A stretch of DNA of 64,000 bases, taken from assembly GCF_003597395.2 (NCBI RefSeq), contig NC_133773.1, forward strand, positions 76,700,408-76,764,407. Reading direction: 5' to 3'. The stretch's first letter is position 1. The number at the start of each line of letters is the position of its first letter. The DNA comes from Chelonoidis abingdonii (taxonomy: Eukaryota > Chordata > Testudines > Testudinidae). The position numbers were made by a program, and so were the translations under genes. The notes under the pieces are model-generated. The model was not told the DNA's origin and made no database searches. It worked only from the letters and a program-made list of their open reading frames with translations. Below, in pieces: positions 47,249 to 57,769 of the stretch.

Positions 47249-47344
47249 TATCCCCAACCTAAGTCACTGATGCACTTTTACAAATTTTACCCTAAATCCA
47301 CAATCTAAGGCAGAACTAATTTGAGGCAGAATATGCTAGACTTC
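47249..47344. other. Unidentified insert in the CR1, left flank of the LTR-like element
   Basis: Together with 48990-49390 this makes roughly 500 bp that is not CR1. The LTR-like element landed inside it, so the unknown insert is older than that element. Confidence 0.5.
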
Positions 47345-48989
47345 TGTCCCTGCCAGCAGGTATATGGGATCTTGGGGAGCAATTACCACACAGGTGGGGT
47401 GCAAAATAAACTTTATTAAGAAAATGCCAAAACAGGGAAAATTCAATAGTGAGGGGTATGGGGTTTGTTAAGGTAGACAACTGGGAAGGGGTTTCTTTTA
47501 GCAAATAGTATAGGGGGTTTCAATAGTGGGGTACAATACAGTGGGGTACAATACAGTTGGTAACCAATTAACACTGAAGTATAAATGTAACAAGTAGCTA
47601 ACAATTTCTATATAAAAGGTGTGTCACAGCAGCATATAGCCAACTAACAGTTATGGGAAAATGTGGTAAGTAACCAACTCTAGGTAAAAATGTGTCACAG
47701 TGGTATAAATGTAAAATGTGAGGTGTGTTAGAGAGAAAAAGGGTAACCAATGGGGTTTTATGCTAGACTTCAGTAATACAATTGAGGTTTGGGGGTAATA
47801 GGAGAGTGTGGAGGAAGGGATTAAAAAGGAGAGAGAGAGAGAGAGCTTCAGGAGAGAGAGAGCAGGCAGGCTGCAGGTTTAAACAGCAGAGAGCAGAGGG
47901 AGATTTAAACTTCAGGAGACAGAGGGCAGGCAGGCTGCAGGTTTAAAGAGCAGAGAGACTGAGGGGTATGGGGTGACTGGAGAGCTCGGGGGGGCAGCAG
48001 GAAGACAGACTTAACCACAACTATACAGAACACAGCAAAATCTTATCTATGACCTAACTTAACCAAGACTACACAAATTAGCAAGTAACAGAACACAATG
48101 CAACAATTTCTTAAACCTAACTTACAGAACACAATACAAACAATTCTCTAAACCTAACTTAACCACAGCTATGCTGGGTGCTGGTTAAGTCTGGGTGCTG
48201 GGGAAAGAGAGAGAGCAGCTAAGATAATAAAATAAAAGTATAGAGAATTTCACAGAGGGATTCTTACCAGCCCCAAAGGAAGCAGCAGAGGTAAAAGCAG
48301 CAAAATCATCAGAAGGCTGGGTACAGTCTCAATAATCAGGAGATCTCTCAGGCAGCAATTCGTTCTTCGGGGGGGGGGTTTCAAAAAACGGGGGTACGCT
48401 CAAAAATAAAACGAGAGCGGAGAAAGGACCCCCCAGAACCCCTGGCTGATCAGACCAGGCAGCAATGCAGGAACCTTTCTGATCTTAGTTTTAAAAATGT
48501 CTGTTTTTAAATGCAAACTCAGGCAGTTTCCCGTCAGTACTGCTGATTGGCTCCCTCTGTCACAGGGGAGGAGAGGAGGCAGGGACAAACTGTAGGTGAG
48601 CACAGAGACATGTCTGGGCAGAGTCCTGTGCAGTAGGTGACTCAAAAGCACATGAGGCCTATGACTCATGCCCAAGATCTTAAAAACACAATAGGTCTTG
48701 CAGCTCTGGACATTGCCTACCCTACACCGAGCCCAGGTTTAACAAGGTGATAACAGGACTAACCCTTTGAACAGGGCAGTGGTCCCACTTAGCACAAGTG
48801 GCCATCCCTTTGAGAAGGGCAATGGCTCTTGGTAAACAACTTTAAGGGGCCCTCCCTTTGAGAAGAGCAGTGGCCCTGCTAAACAACTTAACAGCCAGGG
48901 AGGGGAGGCCACAGAAGAACAAAAACAAAATGGAGTATGGGAACAGCTGTAAGAAACAAAATGGAATAGGGGGATAGCTGTAACAGACA
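47345..48989 (-). mobile_element. LTR-like element, copy B (1645 bp)
   Basis: Same ends as copy A at 18560-20664 (TGTCCCTGCC ... AGACA), with its own perfect 5-bp duplication, acttc, at 47340-47344 and 48990-48994. The last 750 bp are very similar to copy A by eye; the first half differs in length and in internal tandem units. On the minus strand an AATAAA lies near the 3' end (complement of ctttattaag at 47411). The element is nested in an insert within CR1. Confidence 0.78.
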
Positions 48990-49390
48990 ACTTCTAATTA
49001 ACAGTTGCGATGATAGAATATTCCTATTAACACCAAAGAATATAGTTGCATTGATAGTGTGTGTGTATGCACACATATCCACAGATTAACGGCGCACTGT
49101 GATTATGTGATGTTAGTAACCATCATAAGTCTGTCTCTCCTGAGAAACCACTTAAAAGATGAGCTGGTTACTGGCTTTAGGCCAGTGACTTTATTTCAGG
49201 CTATGTTTTTTGTAGTGAAAAGTTCCAAATATGTTTCACTCTTACACACAAAAGGTCCATACTTTGCTCATTTGACTCACTAAACTCAACAGGCATGAAT
49301 TAGGTGAGCAGGATTTGGCCTGAACTACTAATTAGCACAATTAGGAAGAGAACATTACAGACGGTTAATACATATCTTCCCATTCTTTTC
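48990..49390. other. Unidentified insert in the CR1, right flank
   Basis: Continues the non-CR1 insert of 47249-47344. It holds a short TG/CA run at 49057-49075 and no recognised repeat. Confidence 0.4.
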
Positions 49391-49816
49391 TGGGAGCACA
49401 TATTTGGTGGGGTCTGTCTTTGATGTGCTACTATTTAATATTTCCATGAATGACTTGGATAATGGAGTGAAGAGTATGCTTATAATATATATTTGTGGAT
49501 GGCACCAAACTAGGAGGGACTGCTAGCACTTTGGAGGGCAGGATTAAAATTCAAAATGACCTTGATAAATTGGAGAAATGGGCTGAAATAAACAAATGAA
49601 TTTCAATAAAAGGCAACTGCAAAGTACTATACTTAAGAAGGAAAAATCAAATGCACAGCTACAAAATGGGCAATATCTGGCTAGGTGATAGTACTGCTGA
49701 AAAGCATCTGAGGGTTATAGTGGATCACAAATTGAATATGAGCCAACAGTGTTGCAAAAAGGCTATCAGCATTCTGGGGTGTATTAAAAGAAGTTTCATA
49801 TGTAAGATAGGGGAGG
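49391..49816 (+). pseudogene. CR1 RT fragment with mutated catalytic box
   Basis: It resumes the CR1 after the insert: 'tttccatgaatgacttggataatgg' is followed by 'tttgtggatggcaccaaacta', which reads F-V-D-G-T-K-L where a working RT has F-A-D-D, so the second catalytic aspartate is lost. It then covers the thumb-type region up to the hAT insertion at 49817. Confidence 0.88.
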
Positions 49817-50125
49817 CAGGGGCGGCTCTAGCTTTTTTGCCACCCCAAGCACAGCAGGCAGGCTACCTTCAGCAGCTTGCCTGTGGGAGGTCCCCGGTAC
49901 CGTGGATTCGGCAGCTTGCCTGCGGAAGGTCCGCTAGTCCTGCGGCTTCAGCATACCCGCTGCTGAATTGCCGCCAAATCCGTGGGACTGGCAGGCCTCC
50001 CGCAGGCAAGCCGCCAAAGGCAGCCTGACTGCCACCCTCGCAGGGAGTGACAGGGCACCCCCACACACACACAACTTGCCGCCCCAGGCACGTGCTTGGA
50101 GCACTGGTGCCTGGAGCTGCCGCTG
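49817..50125. mobile_element. Foldback hAT MITE (309 bp) in CR1
   Basis: The termini are CAGGGGCGGCTCTAG and the complement of CTGGAGCTGCCGCTG. The flanks aggggagg (49809-49816) and atgggagg (50126-50133) match at 7 of 8. The interior carries inverted words (cagcttgcctg / caggcaag). Same terminus family as 35365-35717. Confidence 0.87.
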
Positions 50126-50690
50126 ATGGGAGGTAATTTTTCTGCTGTACTTGGCACTGGTGAGGCCCCAGCTAAAGTACAATTCAGTAAACCACATTTT
50201 AAGAAAGTTGTGGACAAATTGGAGAGAGTCCTGAGAACTGCAACAAAAATCACCAAAGGTTTAGAAAGCCTGACCTCTGAAGAACGGTTAAAAAACCTTT
50301 AGTCTTGAGAAAAGAAGACAGAGGGGACCTGATAAGCATTTTCAAATATGTTAAGGCTGTTACAAAAAGTGTGGTGACCAAGTTTTCTCCATGTCAGTGA
50401 AGGTAGGACAAGAAGTAATCAGCTTAATCTGCAGCAAGGAAGATTTAGGTTAAACATTAGGAAAAACTTCCTCACTAGAGGAATTTGCAATATCACCAGA
50501 GGGATAGTTAAGCATAAGAATAGGTTTCCAAGGGAGGTTGTGGACTCTTAGTCATAGTCTAACCTGTTCTTAAAAACTTCCGAACTCCTGTCAGGGATGC
50601 TGTAAGTATACCTGGTGCTGCTTCAGTGTGAGGGGCTGGACTAGATGACCTCTTCAGGTCTGTTCTAGCCCTATATTTCTATGAAGCTAT
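50126..50690 (+). mobile_element. CR1 LINE 3' end
   Basis: End of the CR1 coding region ('ggcactggtgaggccccagc ... tctgaagaacggttaaaaaacc') and the 3' untranslated region, ending 'ggctggactagatgacctc ... tttctatgaa'. Confidence 0.92.
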
Positions 50691-53539
50691 ATAGAAAATA
50701 GAATATATATTGTATTTATATCTTACATTCCTAAATTTTAAATTATAAATTTCACTTTTGCTTTCCATTAAGTCAGATCCTTGGTATCTTGCAAAAGCTC
50801 AAATACAACTTTCACTTTAGTCAGATTCTTATACCTAATTTGCAAAATAAGCAAGCCTTTGCATATATTTCACAATCTAACTTTGTAAATTATCTTTTTT
50901 CCCAGTTAATTCATTAATATAATAAAGACTTAGGTATGTTCTTTAAAAGTTCCTTAGGCAAAAAAAAGAATATAATTGGGCAAAAAAGCAGCAGCATTTC
51001 CTCTCACAGTGAAGGTAATCCCTTCTTCATCTACTCTTGAATGTTTACTAAAATAGATTTCTAAAAATTGCTTTTTAGAACTATCACATTTGTGGGGAGT
51101 AATCCTGGTGCTGAAATTATCCTCAGATATTTCTTTATTAGAGACTTTATATTACATTTCAGTAAGTATAATATTAAAATGGAAATATAAGAAAAGGATT
51201 CAGAAGTTAAAGTCACAAAAGTGCATTCATAGCCTGTTTAACAAACAGCACATTTTGTTACATCTCTTGTATTATTTGCTGTTACTTCCTATTTTGTCAG
51301 AATAACTTAAACCCTACCTACAATATTATTAAAAATGATTTTTCCCAAAATGATTCTTTGCCTTCTTGCTACTTCTAAAAGAGGATTTCTGTAATTTTTG
51401 GCAATATCAATACCATATTGTGCTATGTGATGTAGAATTGTTAGTAGTTCTTAAGATACATATTCTATCACCATTCCACATTAAATCCTTTCATTGAAAT
51501 CACTGTGAGCTTTGCATGGAGACCCAAAGCAGAATATTGCCTCCTTTTTAGCCTCTTACTTTAAAAACAAAATCTGTTTAAACATTTACACCACAGTCAT
51601 CTGTGTGCTATCCGAATAATTATTAAAATCACCACCACCACCACAATATAAAGGCCACATGTGGTCCAGATTCTTGCCTCCTTTCCTTGAGGGAGCTGAG
51701 GGATTTTCATTGTCAAAAAATGATACAATGAAAGCATATATTTTAGCATAAAATTAAACCATGTCAGCGTTAGAGTATCTTGCTGGATGGCTGACTTTTT
51801 ATTAAGGGTCTGTGTAAAAGTGCTATTTGCATAGTACTAATTTACAAATTGCATTGCTGCCCATTCAGATTAAGACTACATAAAAGAAAATGGTCTTATT
51901 CACTGAGAAATGACTAGTGTTTATGTGCATATCACCCATAGGAATACTATAAGGTTCAGTATACACCTGTTAACATAAAAAACATGCAAACTAAGTTTTC
52001 ACTGAGAATAAATGTGATTACGTGGAAGGATACAAGGATACATCCTGTGCTAAAATGAGCTGGAATTTGTTTATCTCCATATAAGCATCTTATGTTAGAT
52101 ACTATGTGGCCAACTACCTGGAGAGAGAGAGAGACTCATGGAAGATCATGCTATGGAATGAAAGCAATTGAGTTCAGTTTCATATTAAATGCTATTATTA
52201 CCTTTTCCTTTAATAAAATTATTGATTAACTACTATTAAGCAGGGAAGTAAGCCACAGTACTTCACCAGCTGCTAAAATGTGATGCTTTATTTAATGTTT
52301 ATTGAGGGAGAATAGCTAATTGGTCTGTCGGTGAACCTTACTATGCCTGAGGGAGTATATATATAAAAAAGAGCAGGCTTTCATGCTATGTTTATTGTTG
52401 ATTTAAAACAATACCACAGTGAAGGAATTGGCAAAAAAACAAGTCTGAGGTAAGGTGGGAGGTAAAAGCGGAAGTCCACATTAAATTCACTAAAAGCCAA
52501 ACATTGTAAATACCAGTTTCACACAGAAGTATCAGACAGGAGCATTCCCCTCCCTCATAAATTTTTCACAAAGCCAAATTTAAAAGCAGTTTCTGAATTA
52601 TCCTAATTATGCATAAAACTGATTGCACTTTAGGGGTCCCAGAAGATTTAGTAAAGCACCAACTACATAATACAAACAAACTTTCCATTACTGGAGAGCC
52701 AAATATGGCTTTCATTTGCAATATCATATGTAAGAGAAGAATTTGGCTCTCAGGCTTCATTTACAAGTCTAGTCACCTAGAAAATTAAGGGGAAGAATAT
52801 TATGATCTTCTACTTTTTAGTCTAGAACACAGCAAATTTTCCAGTCACAGTCAAAACAGAAATTGGACAGTTATTCTCTTTCACAGATTTATTCTCTTTG
52901 ATCATATCAGTGTCTGGTATTATACTTTGGCTGCTATTTAATTTCTAGGTGCAATTCAAAGTCTTGATTATTGTCTTTGAGTCCATGACTCAAACTATCT
53001 CAGAGACTGTCTCTTCTCCTACGACAACTCCCCACTCCTCGCCCCAAACACACGCGCACACACACGCAGCAACTGTGATCGAGAAGAGAAATTCAGCTTT
53101 TAGTCTCTGGGATTGAATTTCTAGGGCTTGGCGTAGGGGTCTCCCAGTGGCACTTAACACCTCTTGTCCTCCCTCCTTAAAACTTCCATTAGCTGTGATG
53201 ACTACAAAAAATCTTGACAGTGGCTTGGCAGCTAGTATTCTCAGACCTCTGCCTACCCTACTGACCTATGCCAACTCAACTAGTTTTTCCTGGTGCTTCC
53301 TATCTCTATCTCCCTGTTGTTTTTTTGTCTTATACTTACACCATAAGTGCTTTCTGTTATAAGTGTTTATGATGCTACAACAATGGGGTACTGGTCCATG
53401 ACTGGGTCTTCTAGGCACTACAGTAATACAAATAAGAGTGACTTCAACTCTATATCGTGCTCTCAGCAGAAATTCAGAACTATGATCTCATAATTTTAGG
53501 GCATGAGGCGGAGTTACCATAGACAATACCAGGGAAGGG
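50691..53539. other. No recognisable feature
   Basis: AT-rich unique-looking DNA. A short CA-rich run lies at 53049-53070. No exon or repeat terminus is recognised. Confidence 0.45.
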
Positions 53540-54125
53540 ATGCAGATCAGGATAAGTAAAGAACACATCAGCGATCTTCTGACTAATCTGAATGAATTCA
53601 AGTCAGCAGGGCATGTTGCTATTCACCCCAGGTTGCCGAAGAAATTAGCTGAAGAAATCTCGGAGCCACTCACAATATTTGCAAACTCATGGATGACAGG
53701 AAAGGAAGACCGGAGAAGGGCTAACATAGTGCCCAAATTCTCAAAGGGGGGAAAACGAGGAGCAGGGGAAATATAAACCAGTCAGCCTGACTTTGATACC
53801 TGGGAAACTAATAGAGCACTATATAAAACATTTCATTTGCAAATACTTGGATGATGAAGAGGGTGATCAATATCAGCAGACATGGATTTACTAAGATTAA
53901 ATCATGCCAAACCAGCTTGATTTCCTTCTTTGATAAGGTAACAGGTTTGGTGGATAAGGGGAATGTGGTGGACATAATATACCTGGACTTCAGCGAGGCT
54001 TTTAACATAGTCCCACATGACAGTCTCATAAGTAAGCTGGAGAAATGCAGGCCTGGTAGAACTACCATTAAGTGGATACATAATTGGTTAAACACCTGCA
54101 AACAAAAAGAGTAACTATTAATGGA
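53540..54125 (+). pseudogene. CR1 reverse-transcriptase fragment, 5' and 3' truncated
   Basis: The first frame (53540-53776) reads the RT N-terminal region. The second (53851-54114) contains YLDFSEAFNIVPH, which is RT motif A with its aspartate, and HGFTKIKSC upstream of it. A frameshift near 53765 separates the two frames. The similarity stops at about 54125, before the catalytic FADD box, so the protein could not work even if joined. Confidence 0.92.
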
Positions 54126-54440
54126 ATTGGAAGGAGGTAACTGTTCTGGGTCTAGTGGAAAGTCAGCTGAGGTAGCATAGCAGCTTCTGTACCAGCCTCC
54201 TCCCAACTCCCAGTATAAAGAGAGAGGGACAGGGCATTCCAGAAGTGGAATTGACTGGAGGTGGGGAAAGCAATGGTCAAGTGGATTTCTACTCTGCTCC
54301 ACTCCTCTGGCATAAGGTTACCAGAGCCAGGTGTTGCCATGATAGGCTCTCTGCATAGGTCCCCCTCTCCACTGCATCCGAGCAGATCTTAGATGGAGTG
54401 GAGAATCTATTCCTCTAACTTTGTGAGCCTTAATACTGCA
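54126..54440. other. Unclassified spacer between two CR1 copies
   Basis: No CR1 wording is seen. Several frames of about 60-160 codons on the minus strand have no family features. Confidence 0.35.
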
Positions 54441-55803
54441 GTCTGTACTTAATATTGGAGTCTGTATGGGAAGGATGGGCTTTACCTAAACCAAAACAGC
54501 TCCAGACTGCTGGCACATAAAATTAAAAAGGCCATAGTGAGCTTTTAAACTAAGGGCTGGGAGAAAGCCAACAGGTGTGGAGGAGCACATGGTTTGGAGA
54601 GAGACATCCCAAAGGGAAGGATCTATTAAAGAGGATACTCTATATTCTAGTAAAGAGGAGAAGATAGAACTTGCTGATGTACAGGTAGGAACTGAAGACA
54701 AAATGTCACATGCAAAAGAGTCCCATTCAATTACATCACATGAAGACTGACAACTAAATACTGACAAATTTTATAAGGGTCTGTATGCAAATGCTAGAAG
54801 TCCAAGATGGGTGAACTGGTTTGCCTGGTATTACATGATGATACCAATATAATAGGCATCACAGAACTTTGGTGGAATGATGATAATCAGTGGGACACAG
54901 TAATGCCAGGGTACAAAATATATAGGAATAACAGAGTAGGTCATGTCTGTAGGGGAGTGGCAATATATGTAAAAGAAAGACAAATCAAATATAGTACAAT
55001 TCTTAAATGACTCAAAATGTATCATAGTATCTCTATAGATAGAAATTCAGTACTTGAACAATAAGAGTTTAGCAGTAGGAATATATTACCGACCACCTGA
55101 ACAGGATGGTGACAGTGACTTGGAGATTAGAGAGACTACATAAAGAAAATCCAATAATAATGGGGGATTTGAACTATCCCCCATATTGACTGGGTACATG
55201 TCACTGCAGTACACGATACAGAGAGAACATTTCTTGACATCATTCTTGACTGCTTCTTGGAGCAGTTGGTCTTGGAACCCACAAGGTGGGGGAGGCAATT
55301 CTTGATTTAGTCCTAAACAGTGCACAGGTTCTGGTCCAAGAAGTGAATATAGTTGAACCACTCAGTAATAGCAACCATAATGTAATTAAACTTAACATCT
55401 TTGTAGGGAGGAAAATGCCAGAGAAACCCACTACAGTAGCATTCAACATCAAAAAGGGGAACTACATAAAAATGAGTAAGCTATCTTAATAGAAATTATA
55501 AGGAACTATCACGAGAGTGAAATGGAAGCTGCATGGAAACCATAGAGATTCAAATTAAAAGTACACTCCAATCAAAAACACAATAAGAAGACCAAAAAAT
55601 GCCACCATGGCTAAATAATAAAGTAGAAGAGGCAGTCAGAGACAAAAAGACATTCAGAAATGGAAGTTAAATCCTAAGGAAAATAGGAAAGTGCATAAAC
55701 TCTGGCAAGTAAAGTGTAAAAGTATAATTAGGCAGGCCAAAAAAGAATTTGAAAAGCAACTAGCAAAAGACACAAAAACAAACAGCAACAACAAACAGTG
55801 CTT
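54441..55803 (+). pseudogene. CR1 endonuclease region, decayed
   Basis: This copy starts before the endonuclease domain. 54807-55010 reads IIGITELWWNDDNQWDTVMPGY, the conserved 'ITE-W' endonuclease segment, then VAIYVKERQ. 55070-55110 reads YYRPPEQDGD. 55286-55489 reads ILDLVLNS and SNHNVIKLNI, the C-terminal endonuclease motif region, with H in 'SNHN'. Frameshifts and stops separate these pieces. The linker to RT is broken at 55804 by a GC-rich insert. Confidence 0.92.
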
Positions 55804-55920
55804 GGGGGGGCGGGCCGGTGCAATTGGCCGGCAGGGTTGATCCCGGAAGTGATAGGTTGGTCCCGGAAGTCACGTCCGCCTCAGGCCCCATACCCTCATA
55901 GGGAAGGCCCTGAGCGGAGC
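55804..55920. repeat. GC-rich insert in the CR1 linker
   Basis: About 117 bp ('gggcgggccggtgcaattgg ... gaggccctgagcggagcc') replace CR1 sequence. They contain two copies of tcccggaagt. No target duplication is found, so the boundaries are approximate. Confidence 0.55.
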
Positions 55921-56572
55921 CATTAGACAATTGTAGTGCTGAAGGAGACAGGGCATTTGTGGAGGAATTAAATTAATTCTTTGCATTGGCCTTCATGGTT
56001 GAGGATGTGAGGGAGACTCCCACATCTAAGCCATTCTTTTTAGATGACAAATCTGAGGAACTGTCCCACACTGAGGTGTTGATAGAGATGGTTTTGGAAC
56101 AGATTGATAAATTAAACAGTAATAAGTCAGCAAGACTGGATGGTATTCATCTAAGAGTTTTGAAGGAACTTAAATATGAAAATGCAAAACTACTAACTGT
56201 GTAATGTAACCTATCACTTAAGTCAGCCTGAGTACCAGATGACTGGAGGATAGCTAATGTGACGCCAATTTTTTTAAAAGGCTCCAAAGACAACCCTGGC
56301 AATTACAGGTTGGTGAGACTAATTTCAGTGCAAGGCAAATTGGTAGAAACGATAGTAAAGAAGAGAATTATCAGACACATAAGATGAACACAATATGCTG
56401 GGGGAAGAGTCAACATGAGATTTGAGGTTGTCAACAAACATGTGGACAAGGGTGATCCAATTGATATACTGTCTTGAACTTTCAGAAAGCCTTTGCCAAA
56501 GTCCCTCAGCAAAGATTCTTAAGCAAAAGTAAGCAATCATGGTGTAGGGGACTATGGAAGACTGTGTCATGG
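55921..56572 (+). pseudogene. CR1 RT N-terminal region, decayed
   Basis: 'gaattctttgcattggccttc'-type wording and the frame 55986-56204 (NSNKSARLDGIHLRVLKEL) match the CR1 RT N-terminal region. The motif A neighbourhood near 56475 is mutated. An LTR interrupts the copy at 56573. Confidence 0.9.
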
Positions 56573-56970
56573 CCTAGCTAGGGTGTCTCCGCTTTCTCGG
56601 CGGCCTTGTGAAAAGCCCCTGCTTGCTAAGTGGCTGGTCATTGTAGGACACAGCATGCCAGTTAAAACTTGCTTTTAACTGGTTGAAACCAGTTTGTATG
56701 GCCTTAGGCCAAAGGGCGGACATAGCCTGTGGGAAGTCCCTTTTTGCATATGTATGAGTTGCTTTTGTATTGTGTATATATAGCTGTATGCTCCCGGTCC
56801 ACCTTTGGACTCCGACCCAGGCTGAGCTGAGCTTCGGTGCTGGGTTCCCCGCCTAAGTGACAGCAACGCCCAGGGTCCCCGTTGCAGATATGTCACTTTA
56901 CCTTCATTAAAGCCAAATAACTCACTGTGTGTGTGGGCCTCGTCCTTGCAGAGCACTCAGGCACGTAACA
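56573..56970 (+). mobile_element. Solo LTR in CR1 (398 bp)
   Basis: CR1 sequence tgtcatgg...gataag is split here, and catgg occurs at 56568-56572 and 56971-56975 (perfect 5 bp). The right end is GTAACA. The left end reads CCTAGCTAGG, so a canonical TG start is not evident and may overlap the duplication. A TATA box (tatatata, 56775-56783) is followed by 'cattaaagcc' near 56908 as a polyadenylation-type signal. Confidence 0.75.
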
Positions 56971-56975
56971 CATGG

Positions 56976-57769
56976 GATAAGAGGGAAGGTCCTTTCAAAG
57001 ATCAGTAACTGGTTAAAAAACAGGAAGCAAGACTATGAATAAATGGTCAGATTTCACAATGGAGAGAGGTTAATAGCTGAGTCCCCCAAGGATCAGTGCT
57101 GGAACCCGTATTGCTCAAGATATTCATAAATTGTCTGGAAAAGGGACACAATGAGGTGACAAAGTTTGCAGAAAATACAAAATTACTTAAAATAGTTTAA
57201 TACAAAGCAGACTGCAAAGACTTGCACAGGGATCTCACAAAACTGAGTGAATGGGCAACAAAATGGCAGATGAAATTCAATGTTTATAAATGCAACTTAA
57301 TACACATTGTAAAACATAATGCCAACTATACATACAAAATGTTGAGGTCTAAATTAGTTACCACCACTCAAGAAAGAAATCTTGGAGTCATTGAGGATAG
57401 TTCTCTGTAAACATCCACTCAACGTATAGCAGCAGTCAAAAAACCAAACAGACTGTTAGAAACCATTAGGAAAGGGATAGCTAATAAGACAGAAAATATC
57501 ATAAGGCAACTATAGAAATCTATGGTACACCCACACCATGAATACTGCATGCAGTTCTTGTCACCCCATCTCAAAAAACATATTCGAATTGGAAAAAGTA
57601 CAGGAAAGGACATAAAAATAATTAAGGGTATGGAAAACCTTCCATATGAGGTGAGATTTAAGAGACTGGGACTCTTCATCTTAAAAAAAGAGACAGCTGA
57701 GGAAGAGTATGACAGAAGTCTATCAAGTCATGAATAGTGTGGGGAAGTGTATTAAGAAGTGTTATTTCT
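56976..57769 (+). pseudogene. CR1 RT C-terminal region, decayed
   Basis: This continues the CR1. 'aagtttgcagaaaatacaaaa' reads K-F-A-E-N-T-K where an active RT has F-A-D-D, so both catalytic aspartates are changed. The frames 57222-57410 and 57522-57737 cover the RT C-terminus. The copy ends abruptly at 57769, where the DIRS fragment begins, and lacks its 3' untranslated tail. Confidence 0.9.
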
